Positions 25,501-33,325 are shown, counted from the first letter of the stretch. The stretch: DNA of 49,641 nt from Prevotella sp. (GCA_017470345.1 JAFUEP010000043.1:1-49641); one strand, 5' to 3'. Notes: generated by a model not told the origin, from the letters alone. A program made the numbers and translations.

Positions 25501-28500
25501 GAGAGCCGCGAGTACCTCTCGGCCACGGCCTACGAGCGCCTCGCCATGCCCGAGGTGAGCCATGAGTCGCAGCTGTTCACGTCCGACTTCACCCTCGAGG
25601 TCACCATCCCCCAAGGCGCCAAGCTGTTCTACACCCGCGACGGCTCCACGCCCGTGGCCTACGCCTCGCCGATGTCCGCCAGCGGGCGCCTCACCGTCAA
25701 CAAGACCACCGTGCTGCGCCTGCTCCTCGTCCAGGACGGCCTGCTCAACAGCCCCGTGAAGACCCTCACGTTCATCAAGTCCGACCGCGACTACACGCTG
25801 CCCGTGCTCTCCATCGTCTCCGACCAGGCCAACTTCTACGACGACGAGATCGGCGTCTTCGTCACGGGCGTCAACGGCAAGCCCGGCAGCGGCCAGAGCT
25901 TCCGTTGCAACTGGAACATGGAGTGGGACCGCCCCGTCGCCTTCAACTACTTCACTCCCACCGGCGACGACCGCTACGACCAGGAGGCCTCGCTCGAGCG
26001 CTTCGGCGGATGGAGCCGCGCCTACTATCCCTACAACTTCAAGCTCAAGGCCCAGAAGCAATATGAGGGCCTGAACTACATCGGCCATCAGTTCTTCCCC
26101 CGGAAGGACTACCTCAAGCACAAGACGCTGCAGGTGCGCAACGGCGGCAACGACCTGCTCTGCCGCATCAAGGACGTGGCCGTGCAGCAGATCATCATGA
26201 CCACCAACTTCCATCTCGACTGTCAGGACTACCGTGCCGTCCACACCTTCGTCAACGGCTCGTATCTCGGCATGCTCAACATCCGCGAGCCGAGCAACAA
26301 GCACTTCGGTGTGGCCAACTACGGACTCGACACCGACCTGATGGACGCCATGGAGCTCGGCGGCGGCGTCGGCGTGACGGCCGGCGATGCCGACGACTTC
26401 TGGCAGTGGCACGACCTGGCCTATTCGGCCTTCGACGACGAGACCTACCGCCAGATCGGCGAGCTGGTCGACATCGACGAGTTCATCAACTACATGGCCG
26501 CTGAGCTCTATCTCGGCGGCGACGACTGGCCCGGCAACAACTGCAAGGCCTTCAAGGGCGACGACGGCAAGTTCCACATCGTCTTCTTCGACGTCGACCA
26601 GGCCTTCCGCTACGACAGCAACGCCCTGCGCCACATGACCGATAACAGCGGCTGTCCCCTGGTGCAGATATTCCTCAACATGCTCAACAATAACAAATTC
26701 CGCAAGCAGTTCGTCGACACCTACTGCCTCTTCGACGGCAGCATCTTCACCACCGACCGCAGCCATGAGATCATCGACCGCATCGCGGCCGAGATGGACC
26801 CCGCTCTGGCCCTCGAAGGCCTGTCGACCGAGCCCACGGCCGGCTACATGAAGCAGGTGCTCACCGACGAGCGCCGCGCGAAGATGATCCGCTCGCTGCG
26901 CAACTGGTCGTATGTCCGGCTGAACGACGACGGCAGCCATGTGGCCCTCCAGAGCAACGTCGAGGGCGTGGCCCTGCGCGTCAATGGCATCGAGGTGCCC
27001 ACTGGCCGCTTCGACGGCACCCTCTTCGCCCCCACGGTCCTGACGGCCGTGGCCCCCGAGGGCTATCAGTTCCGCGGCTGGCAGGATGCTGACGGCATCG
27101 TCTACAGCGAGAACGAGACCTACGACATCTCCGACATGGGCGACATCTTCCTCACTGCCGTCTATGAGCCGCTGCCCGGCGACAGGGAGCAGCTGGCCGA
27201 CCTCCACATGCCGCTCAAGGTCAACGAGGTGAGCGCCGGCAACACCGTCTTCGTCAACGAGCAGTTCAAGAAGAACGACTGGATAGAGCTCTACAACCCC
27301 ACCGACACCGACCTCGACGCCGCCGGCCTCTACCTGAGCGACGATCCCGACCAGCCGATGAAGTATCAGGTGCCGCAGAGCGACGGACTCATCAACACCA
27401 TCGTGCCCGCCGGCGGCCACCTCGTGCTCTGGGCCGACAAGCTGGAGAGCGTCACGCAGCTCCACACGGGCTTCAAGCTCGGCAACAACGACGGCGAGAT
27501 GGTGCTCCTGACGAGCAGCGACGCCTTCGTGGCCAACAACCCGGCCTACTTCAACCGTCATCCCGGCATGCGGGCCTTCGTCGACGGCCTGGTCTATACG
27601 GCCCATCGCGGCGACCAGACCGTAGGACGCTATCCTGACGGCGGCCGACAGTTCTACAGCATGTGGCGCCCCACCATCGACCGCCGCAACACGCTCCAGC
27701 CTTCCGATCAGCTTGTCGGCGAGGATCAGTCGTGGATGATTCCCCAGACGGAGTCGTTCGCGCTCAACCTGGCTGAGGGCTGGAACTGGGTGTCGCATCT
27801 CTTGGACGAGCCCATCAGCCGCGACGACCTCTCGGCCCATGCCCAGCGCATCGTAGGCTTCGACAGCGAGGCCTATCGCGACGCCAACCGCGGGCTCGTC
27901 GGCTCGCTCAGCCGGCTCGAGGCGGGCCAGCTCTACAAGGTGCAGATGTCGCAGGCCGATGTCTTCACCGCCGACGCCCCGCTCTGCGACAGTCGCATGC
28001 CCATCGGCCTGATGCCCGGCTGGAACTGGATCGGCTACACCGCCAACGGCACGCAGACGCTCAGTAGCGCACTGGCCGGCAACCTGCTCGACAACGGCGA
28101 CGTCGTGATGGGTCAGGACGGCTTCTCGACCTATCGCAACGGCACGTGGACCGGCACCCTCTCGACCATCGAGACGGGCAAGGGCTACCTCTTCAAGACG
28201 ACGAAGACCAAGACGCTCCGCTTCAGTGAGCCCGTCGTCCAGGTGCGCATGTACCGCCGCAACCTCTCTGCTCTCAGCTCTCAGCTCTCACTCCTCAAGA
28301 CGGCCTATCCCAACCAGATGGGCGTCATCGCCCAGCTCAGCGTCGACGGCCGCTACGTGACTGATCCCGACCGCTATGTCGTTCAGGCCTACAGCGGCGA
28401 GGAGCTCCGCGGCCAGGCCCAGTGGGCCGACGACCTGCTGTGGCTCTCGGTCTACGGCAACGGCGGCGAGGCGGTCAGCTATCGCGTCGTCGACCAGTAC

Positions 28501-28761
28501 GACGGCTCCGTCTACGTGGCCAGCGAGAAGAGCGTCTTCGCTCCGGACCTGTTCGGCACCGTCGACGAGCCCTTCCTGCTGACGCTGACCACCGAGCTGC
28601 TGCCCACGTCGGTGCCCGCCGTCGGCAGTGCTGCGCTGGCCGTCAGCCAATACTACGACCTGCAGGGCCGTCCGGTCGGTGCCCACACCGTGGCGCTGCC
28701 TGCCGGCGTCTACGTAGCCAAGATGAGCGACGGCTCCTATCGTAAGATTCACATTCAGTAA
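22504..28761 (+). CDS. Giant CotH-kinase-domain surface protein
   Basis: 2085 aa, signal peptide (FLFLLCILLTGTTTMQAQ). In order: N-terminal beta-sandwich modules with two related repeats (about 370-540 and 575-760, each ending ...GCDWTIWDNFELE / KNDWAIWDNFHLY); a Big_2 Ig-like domain (about 770-850); a lamin-tail-like domain (860-960, NEIQVANVDMFLD, YVELYNPTDKS); a chitobiase-C-like module (1036-1092); the CotH kinase-like domain (about 1110-1480, HTFVNGSYLGMLNIREP, FKGDDGKFHIVFFDVDQAF); a second lamin-tail domain (1570-1700, DWIELYNPTDTDL); and the C-terminal tail YYDLQGRPVG, then GVYVAKMSDGSYRKI. CotH proteins are atypical kinases acting on exported proteins in spores. Residues about 1919-1930 are encoded by a GCTCTCA heptamer run. 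Probably one operon with the next gene. Confidence 0.88.
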   Translation: MIPKLTRRICARFLFLLCILLTGTTTMQAQENYTSYVAGAAGDDAQYWSITTEGHNGVLVCDTWSVRGGSDGTSMTPPFMEVTTDGQRTPLADMQIRHQPITGLPQGQYRLTMRIRCYDESAQRLPSGATATANGVTVSAHDGALTGIYNGQQYTYKVVELSFPVGDDGRLDFGINIENANFNWVAWKDVTLIRTDGPLVSGDYVVRHRQTGVYFDAGAMWGTQLVGGQHPRLVSLEPIGNDLFYIRMGFDHYGSSAGLRVVDDAAWVDEAATPWLISRSADGCYTIQSANEGTYLGYYDGERLVDVSLTDPADEAAQWEIISRRQMLDRLIAANPQSTADATFLISDARYDRNAYSDAWIFETSNHNISGEDGSWNGEGNYCAESWNTSFNVYQRLENIPNGRYRLRVQGLYRYNYTWDNVNTAALEAHEGGFEQLYAKLYANDVETPLQSIADERDRIAELGIQVSSDPNGGGMPYSMADASHCFSAGLYADNELEVSVTNHQLTIGLRKYDQDGCDWTIWDNFELEMLQAGDNSDYNYGEQPRDTTDYSGVTPDHPMDMTSRIQNADCESSSGWRGNPTYGGDWENRNAERWFAEFDVYQELKGLPDGWYRLTAQGFYRYGDWKEQQDLTYNGWGEMRDENVANNVYAMATVPWAVISRRIGQEKLYAMLYANEAETPLPSIFDFAHDEQLHYDDVETEFGWIPNTMSAASRAFTDGEYPAELTVYVHDGTLRLGVRKSLGYKNDWAIWDNFHLYYLGNQAPDNPRAESIAITADGGLRLDVGETLQLSAVVSPALDGYTPVSWATRNSAVAMVTPQGVVTAIAPGRTTIEASLYGLDRALGTIDIEVCDPTGSPRDIIINEIQVANVDMFLDPSHNYGGYVELYNPTDKSIPLDGLWLSIDPANPMQKQLTRANGYVKAHGYALLWFDHAQDCPTQHPDRMDMDGGMVSLSDASGQLIASQTFPPAVTRTSYARLTDGANAWAITSYPTPGRNNAESREYLSATAYERLAMPEVSHESQLFTSDFTLEVTIPQGAKLFYTRDGSTPVAYASPMSASGRLTVNKTTVLRLLLVQDGLLNSPVKTLTFIKSDRDYTLPVLSIVSDQANFYDDEIGVFVTGVNGKPGSGQSFRCNWNMEWDRPVAFNYFTPTGDDRYDQEASLERFGGWSRAYYPYNFKLKAQKQYEGLNYIGHQFFPRKDYLKHKTLQVRNGGNDLLCRIKDVAVQQIIMTTNFHLDCQDYRAVHTFVNGSYLGMLNIREPSNKHFGVANYGLDTDLMDAMELGGGVGVTAGDADDFWQWHDLAYSAFDDETYRQIGELVDIDEFINYMAAELYLGGDDWPGNNCKAFKGDDGKFHIVFFDVDQAFRYDSNALRHMTDNSGCPLVQIFLNMLNNNKFRKQFVDTYCLFDGSIFTTDRSHEIIDRIAAEMDPALALEGLSTEPTAGYMKQVLTDERRAKMIRSLRNWSYVRLNDDGSHVALQSNVEGVALRVNGIEVPTGRFDGTLFAPTVLTAVAPEGYQFRGWQDADGIVYSENETYDISDMGDIFLTAVYEPLPGDREQLADLHMPLKVNEVSAGNTVFVNEQFKKNDWIELYNPTDTDLDAAGLYLSDDPDQPMKYQVPQSDGLINTIVPAGGHLVLWADKLESVTQLHTGFKLGNNDGEMVLLTSSDAFVANNPAYFNRHPGMRAFVDGLVYTAHRGDQTVGRYPDGGRQFYSMWRPTIDRRNTLQPSDQLVGEDQSWMIPQTESFALNLAEGWNWVSHLLDEPISRDDLSAHAQRIVGFDSEAYRDANRGLVGSLSRLEAGQLYKVQMSQADVFTADAPLCDSRMPIGLMPGWNWIGYTANGTQTLSSALAGNLLDNGDVVMGQDGFSTYRNGTWTGTLSTIETGKGYLFKTTKTKTLRFSEPVVQVRMYRRNLSALSSQLSLLKTAYPNQMGVIAQLSVDGRYVTDPDRYVVQAYSGEELRGQAQWADDLLWLSVYGNGGEAVSYRVVDQYDGSVYVASEKSVFAPDLFGTVDEPFLLTLTTELLPTSVPAVGSAALAVSQYYDLQGRPVGAHTVALPAGVYVAKMSDGSYRKIHIQ
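28270..28290 (+). repeat. In-frame heptamer repeat inside the CotH gene
   Basis: Three perfect GCTCTCA units (28270-28276, 28277-28283, 28284-28290), with related CT-rich bases on both sides. They encode ALSSQLS between two structured regions, and read in frame. Confidence 0.8.
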
Positions 28762-28774
28762 GCCAGATGCAATA

Positions 28775-30403
28775 ATGAAGAAAACGTTTCTAAGCCTGAT
28801 TTTCAGTCTTGCCCTCGTCGCCACGGCGCCGGCCCAGGGGCTTGTGGATATCCGCTTCAGCGGCTCGACGGCCACGGTCGACATCCCGGCGACCGTCGTC
28901 GGCGTCAGCCACACGGTCCAGGGGGCCGACGTCATCATCAACTCGACGACCGTCGACACGGAATACACCTATCACGTCAGCGGCTCGTCGAACAACGGCT
29001 CGCTCACGATCAACGGACAGTATAAGCTCACCCTCCAGCTCGACGGACTCTCGCTGACCAACTCGCACGGCGGAGCGGCCATCGACGTGGAGTGCGGCAA
29101 GCGCATCGCCGTGGAGCTGGTCGACGGCACGGTCAACACGCTCTCCGACATCGCGACCGGCGGCCAGAAGGCGGCCCTCTACTTCAAGGGCCATCCCGAG
29201 TTTCGCGGCGGCGGCACGCTCAACGTCACCGGCCGGCTGAAGCATGCCATCGCGGCCAAGGAGTACATTGAGCTCAAGCCCTCGCTCGGCACGATCAATA
29301 TCCTCTCTGCTGCGGGCGACGGCATCCACTGCGGCCGCGGTCTTCAGGACCCTGAGAAGAACTACTTCCTCATGCGGGGTGGCTCGGTCAACATCTGGGA
29401 TGCAGTCGACGAGGGCATCGACGCCGACGACTACGGGGCCGTGCGCATCCTCGACGGCGGCGTCAGCATCACCGTCGGCGACGGCGCCACGGGCATCAAG
29501 GCCGACAGCACGCTCAGCGTCATGGGCGGACTGCTCAACATCCGCGTTGCCGGGCGCGATGCCACCGGCATCCTCTCGCGTTACGCCACGACCATCAGCG
29601 GCGGCCGCCTCGACCTCAGCGTCGAGGGCGACGGCTCGAAGGGCATCAAGACGAAGAACAACACCGACGCCGACGCCACCGTGCGCGACGGCGGTCGGCT
29701 CACGATCAGCGGCGGACGGCTGCACGTCACGGCCTCGGGCGGCACAATCGTCGATGAGGCCACGGGCGACACCGACCGCTGCATGGCCGTCAGCACCGAT
29801 GCCGACCTGCTGCAGACGGGTGGCGACGTCGCCATCAGCGTCCAGGGCCTCGAGGCCGCCAGTCACAACGTCAAGGGCACAGAGCAGCACCTGGGCGGCA
29901 CGTGGCAGCTGAGCCGCCAGCCCTGGGTGGTCGACGCGCGCAGCTCCCACTACGACATGACGCTCTTCGTCCGTCTCGTCGTCGACGGCCAGCCTGTCAG
30001 CGACTACACACAGCTGGCCGTTGGCGCCTTCGTCGGCGACCAGTGCACGGGCTGCGCCGACCTCTCCGCCGCGCCCGACTATGCCATCCTGCGAGTCCGC
30101 AACAGCTCACAGCTCGCCACGCCCGTCAGCTTCCGCCTCTACGACTACGCCGCGGCCACCGAGTATGCCCTCGTGCCCGCCCAGCCCGTCAGCTTCGCCG
30201 CGGACGCCGTCGTCGGTACCCCCTCCGAGCCTTTCGTGCTTTCCGTGACCACGGGAAGCGAGGGCATCGCCGACGTGCGCGCCACGTCGTCAGCCGATGG
30301 TCCTTGCTACGACCTGCAGGGCCGTCGCCTCGCTCCGTCGGCCACCCATCCTGGCGTCTACGTCAGCAATCAGCGTAAGCTGATCCGCAACCCCAAACGC
30401 TGA
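28775..30403 (+). CDS. Cthe_2159-like (DUF4353) exported beta-helix protein
   Basis: 542 aa. Signal peptide (MKKTFLSLIFSLALVATAPA). Residues about 20-360 form a repetitive parallel beta-helix-like region (GVSHTVQGADVIINST, SLTNSHGGAAIDVECGKRIA, ILSAAGDGIHCGRG, DEGIDADDYGAVRILDGGV, GDGSKGIKTKNN), typical of the Cthe_2159 family, described as a calcium-binding polysaccharide-binding beta-helix. A tail CYDLQGRRLAP, then GVYVSNQRKLIRN, ends the protein. Only 13 bases separate it from the CotH gene. CotH and Cthe_2159 proteins are also neighbours elsewhere, in clusters with VTC and DUF4956 proteins; neither of those is present here. Confidence 0.85.
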   Translation: MKKTFLSLIFSLALVATAPAQGLVDIRFSGSTATVDIPATVVGVSHTVQGADVIINSTTVDTEYTYHVSGSSNNGSLTINGQYKLTLQLDGLSLTNSHGGAAIDVECGKRIAVELVDGTVNTLSDIATGGQKAALYFKGHPEFRGGGTLNVTGRLKHAIAAKEYIELKPSLGTINILSAAGDGIHCGRGLQDPEKNYFLMRGGSVNIWDAVDEGIDADDYGAVRILDGGVSITVGDGATGIKADSTLSVMGGLLNIRVAGRDATGILSRYATTISGGRLDLSVEGDGSKGIKTKNNTDADATVRDGGRLTISGGRLHVTASGGTIVDEATGDTDRCMAVSTDADLLQTGGDVAISVQGLEAASHNVKGTEQHLGGTWQLSRQPWVVDARSSHYDMTLFVRLVVDGQPVSDYTQLAVGAFVGDQCTGCADLSAAPDYAILRVRNSSQLATPVSFRLYDYAAATEYALVPAQPVSFAADAVVGTPSEPFVLSVTTGSEGIADVRATSSADGPCYDLQGRRLAPSATHPGVYVSNQRKLIRNPKR

Positions 30404-30434
30404 CCATGTGATACAAGAAGACTACGAAATACGA

Positions 30435-30519
30435 TTTTCTTTTTCAAACCACGAATTGAACGAATTAAACGAATTTCATGACTCGGCAGAATTCGTTTAA
30501 TTCGTGGTAGAAAAAGAAA
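30435..30519. repeat. Empty inverted repeat between the Cthe_2159-like gene and PAP2 gene
   Basis: The left arm 30435-30475 contains ACCACGAATTGAACGAATT in 9-base units. The right arm 30490-30519 is the inverted copy with one unit fewer. The loop is only 14 bases. It resembles the cassette arms without a gene, or a terminator. Confidence 0.65.
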
Positions 30520-30559
30520 CAATGGAAAAATTTAATCACTAATTATGCAATAAACAGCA

Positions 30560-31411
30560 ATGAAGAAGTTTGTCTTAATGGCTGCAGCCGCCATGATGGC
30601 TGCAATGAGTGCGTATGCACAGGAAGACACCGTGGAACCCTACATCCAGCTCAGCGAGATGCCCCGTCTGATCGACATCATGCCCGCACCGCCCGCCTTC
30701 GACAGCCCCGAGTTTGCCAACGACGTCGTGCGCTATGGCTGGGGCAAGCAGCAGCGGCAGGACGCCGACCGCCTCGCACTGGCCATCGCCGATGCCGAGT
30801 GGGACGATCACGCCAAGCTCTTCCTCCAGTGGAAGGATGCCTTCGGACTGGCCATCAACGAGACGGAGACGCCTGAGATATGGAAGGTCATGGAGACCAG
30901 CCTCGCCACGACCGACCCCATGCGCAAGGAGACCAAGGCCTACTATCATCGCCAGCGCCCCTTCGAGCGCTTCGACGACACGATGCCCTCGCACGAGGAG
31001 GACGAGCTGCGCGGCGAGGGCAGCTATCCCTCGGGCCACAGCCTGCGCGGATGGACCATCTCGATGCTCCTGGCTCAGATAGCCCCCGAGCGCGCCACCC
31101 AGATCTTCAGCCGCGGATGGGACTACTGCAACAGCCGCGTCATCCTGGGTGCCCACTGGCAGAGCGACGTCGACGCCAGCCGCACCGCCGCCAGCATCGG
31201 CTTCTGTGCCCTTCAGAGCAGCGACGCCTTCGTTGCCCAGATGAAGAAGGCCCGTCAGGAATACCAGGAGAAGATGGGTCAGACCGTCGGCGTGAGCTCC
31301 GCCCCCGTCGTCGAGCATCCCGCCGCGCAGGCCTACCGCCTCAACGGCACCCCCGCCACTGACGAGAGCCGCGGCGTCGTCATCGAGCAGGGCCAGAAGG
31401 TCGTCAGGTGA
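30560..31411 (+). CDS. PAP2-superfamily acid phosphatase (class A, PhoN-like)
   Basis: 283 aa. Signal peptide (MKKFVLMAAAAMMAAMSAYA). Vanadium-haloperoxidase/PAP2 active site in three parts: KAYYHRQRPF (about 130-139), SYPSGHSLRG (155-164) and SRVILGAHWQSDVDA (about 193-207), giving the Lys/Arg, Ser-Gly-His and Arg/His/Asp set of class A non-specific acid phosphatases. Periplasmic or surface release of phosphate from organic esters is likely. The last about 60 residues are a family-external extension. Confidence 0.9.
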   Translation: MKKFVLMAAAAMMAAMSAYAQEDTVEPYIQLSEMPRLIDIMPAPPAFDSPEFANDVVRYGWGKQQRQDADRLALAIADAEWDDHAKLFLQWKDAFGLAINETETPEIWKVMETSLATTDPMRKETKAYYHRQRPFERFDDTMPSHEEDELRGEGSYPSGHSLRGWTISMLLAQIAPERATQIFSRGWDYCNSRVILGAHWQSDVDASRTAASIGFCALQSSDAFVAQMKKARQEYQEKMGQTVGVSSAPVVEHPAAQAYRLNGTPATDESRGVVIEQGQKVVR

Positions 31412-31475
31412 TTCCCCCCCGTCCGTCAGCACCGCAGTGCCCCCTGAGCACCTCCCCCTGACGGCATCAAAAACA

Positions 31476-31535
31476 GCGAAACGGCGCTTTTCGATAGTAA
31501 TATACCCCTATATTACCTTCGAAAAGCGCCGTTTC
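31476..31535. repeat. Palindrome, left copy of a 30-bp direct repeat
   Basis: GAAACGGCGCTTTTCGA (31478-31494) pairs with TCGAAAAGCGCCGTTTC (31519-31535); the inner part ATAGTAATATA / TATATTACC also pairs. The segment 31502-31531 recurs at 32347-32376 with one mismatch. May terminate the PAP2 transcript. Confidence 0.75.
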
Positions 31536-31587
31536 TTCGTTTCAGCCCTGCCGGTTTGTCCTCGGAGAACGTCCACTTTATGATGGC

Positions 31588-31950
31588 CTAATCTTGGAAA
31601 AGATCATTTAGGAAGAACGAGATGGCCTTACCCAAAGAGGGAATGTCCTCTTTCAGTATGTTAAACACAGCTTCTGCATCAATCTGGAAGTAGCGGTGAG
31701 CAATGATATCCCTTACACCCATGAGGCCTCTCCAGTCAATTTCAGGATAGGTTGGCAGCAATTCCTTGTTTGTCAGTTTGTCAAGATTCTTAATGCTTTC
31801 ACCGATAGCCATAATCACCATGCAGGCTGCATCAAGTTTCTCCATCCCCTGGGGAGACGATATGAAGTCGTCCGCAGAGCTTACTGAAGCAGTGCGCTCT
31901 TGCAGGGTCGTAATAGCACGCGCTATGTTCGTCAGGGTCTAGTAGACCAT
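31588..31950 (-). pseudogene. hepT: HepT-like HEPN toxin with an early stop codon
   Basis: The frame carries a complete HepT-type protein: TLTNIARAITTLQERT, DDFISSPQGMEKLDAACMVI, GMRD-like GVRDIIAHRYF with the RNase motif RX4HXY, ending FFLNDLFQD. However, TAG at 31939-31941 interrupts it three codons after the likely start (MVY, 31950). The next ATG in frame is 31845, which would lack the first 35 residues. Family length (about 115 aa) fits the interrupted frame. It follows mntA at 10 bases. Either inactivated, or expressed as the 85-aa short form that still has the RX4HXY site. Confidence 0.65.
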
Positions 31951-31960
31951 TGCCAGATTT

Positions 31961-32254
31961 TCAGAAGACCCGTATTCCATACTTGACGATTTGTTGTTTA
32001 AATACGGGAGGAAGAGTGTCGTGCATCCGAACGACGTCGACATTGCAGCCCAGCAAGTCCTCAAGGTAGACTTTCACACCGGCTTGCTTGAACAAGTTCG
32101 GAGTCATTTCTACGCAGACGTCCACATCGCTGCCCTCCTTTTGGTCGCCCCTTGCGAGAGAACCAAAAAGCATCAGCGAACGCACACCGTACTTCTCACT
32201 AAGATATGCCTTCGTCGTCTTCAGCTTGTCGATACATTCTTCTCTGTCTGTCAT
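31961..32254 (-). CDS. mntA: MntA-like minimal nucleotidyltransferase antitoxin
   Basis: 97 aa. Active-site motif LFGSLARGDQKEGSDVDVCV (GSx9-10SDxDV, about 29-48). MntA proteins add AMP to HepT and neutralise it. Promoter TTTG-N19-TAAATTTG lies just upstream. The gene is intact while its partner is interrupted, as expected if the toxin were lost first. AT-richer than the surroundings. Confidence 0.9.
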   Translation of the reverse strand: MTDREECIDKLKTTKAYLSEKYGVRSLMLFGSLARGDQKEGSDVDVCVEMTPNLFKQAGVKVYLEDLLGCNVDVVRMHDTLPPVFKQQIVKYGIRVF

Positions 32255-32280
32255 CGCGATGATGATAATCGTTATGTCTG

Positions 32281-32311
32281 CAAATTTACGATTATTATCT
32301 TAATGCACAAA
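32281..32311 (-). promoter_or_regulatory. mntA-hepT promoter
   Basis: On the minus strand TTTG (32308-32311), 19-base spacer, TAAATTTG (32281-32288). A full consensus match, 26 bases before the mntA start. Confidence 0.75.
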
Positions 32312-32346
32312 ATTTTTGCCCCTCTTTTTTGTCGTTTCACGGATTC

Positions 32347-32376
32347 ATACCCCTATATGACCTTCGAAAAGCGCCG
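32347..32376. repeat. Right copy of the 30-bp direct repeat flanking hepT-mntA
   Basis: ATACCCCTATATGACC then TTCGAAAAGCGCCG, identical to 31502-31531 except one base, same orientation. Only this half of the left palindrome is present. Confidence 0.8.
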
Positions 32377-32395
32377 GTTTGCCCCCGGAGATTCG

Positions 32396-33253
32396 TCAAT
32401 AGGCATAGACCAGCCCGTACTTCTCGTGGAGGCGGCGGAGGGTGCCGTCGGACTTCATCTTGCGGATGACGGCGTTGACGGCCTGCATGAGGTCGTCCTG
32501 GCCCTTCTGCATGAGGACGCCGATCTGGCCGTGGGTGAAGGGCTGGCTGAGCAGCGGGGCAGCGAGGCGGGGATCGGCCTGGACGTAGTAGGGGGCCTCG
32601 GTGATCTCCGTGATCATCACGTCGGCCTTGCCCTCGGCGATGAGGGTGGGGATCTCCTCGTTCTTCTGATGGACGACGATTGTGGCGTGCGTCAGGTTCT
32701 CGTTGGCAAACTTCTCGTTGAGTCCGCCGGGATTCACCATCACCGTCACCTCGGGCCGGTCGAGGTCGGATAGCGACTGGTATCGGCTGCTCTCCGTGGC
32801 CCGGCAGAGGATGGTCTTGCCGTTGGCCAGGTAGCCTTCGCTCATGAGCATGACCTGCTGGCGGGCGTCGGTGATGGTGATGCCGCCGATGGCCATGTCG
32901 AACGTCTGCGGCTCGGCCATGACGTCGGCCGTCAGCGTCGGCCATGAGGTCTGGACGAAGGCGGGCTTGACGCCGAGGCTGCCGGCGATCTCGCCGGCCA
33001 CTTCGATGCCGAAGCCCCAGTAGGTGCCGTCGCTCTCGCGGAAGGAGAGCGGCCGATAGTCGCCTGTCGTGCCTACGAGGAGGGTGCCTCGGCTGACGAT
33101 CTTGGCCACCTTCCCCTTGCCGTCCTGCCCTGTCGGGTCGTCGCTGCTGCCGCAGGCTGCCAGGACGGTGGTGCTGCACAGCGTGAGTATGACGGTCAGC
33201 AGACGGAGCTGTCTCCTGATCCGTTCTGTCATTTCTTTGGTCTGATGTTTCAT
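32396..33253 (-). CDS. PheC-like periplasmic solute-binding-fold protein (possible cyclohexadienyl dehydratase)
   Basis: 285 aa from ATG 33253; the longer frame from 33274 starts upstream of the promoter element. Lipoprotein signal (LLTVILTLCSTTVLAAC). Type-3 periplasmic binding fold. Its motifs closely follow PheC: GTTGDYRPLSFRESDG, QTSWPTLTADV, GGITITDARQQ, GKTILCRATES, VMVNPGGLNEKFANENL, ADVMITEITEA (catalytic Glu region). PheC converts prephenate or arogenate to phenylpyruvate or phenylalanine. A plain amino-acid-binding lipoprotein is the alternative; no ABC permease genes are adjacent, which favours the enzyme. Confidence 0.8.
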   Translation of the reverse strand: MKHQTKEMTERIRRQLRLLTVILTLCSTTVLAACGSSDDPTGQDGKGKVAKIVSRGTLLVGTTGDYRPLSFRESDGTYWGFGIEVAGEIAGSLGVKPAFVQTSWPTLTADVMAEPQTFDMAIGGITITDARQQVMLMSEGYLANGKTILCRATESSRYQSLSDLDRPEVTVMVNPGGLNEKFANENLTHATIVVHQKNEEIPTLIAEGKADVMITEITEAPYYVQADPRLAAPLLSQPFTHGQIGVLMQKGQDDLMQAVNAVIRKMKSDGTLRRLHEKYGLVYAY

Positions 33254-33261
33254 AACGGGGA

Positions 33262-33269
33262 CAAAATTA
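33262..33269 (-). promoter_or_regulatory. -7 element of the PheC-like gene
   Basis: TAATTTTG on the minus strand, ending 8 bases before ATG 33253. It implies an almost leaderless mRNA and decides the start. Confidence 0.55.
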
Positions 33270-33325
33270 CTCATTATATTTCAATTGGCCGCAAGAAATG
33301 GCATTTATTTAGCTTTTAGATGAAG

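Noticed and set aside
25009-27840. 943-aa minus-strand frame opposite the CotH gene
   Set aside because: Low-complexity shadow frame; the plus strand carries recognisable CotH and lamin-tail domains across the same bases.
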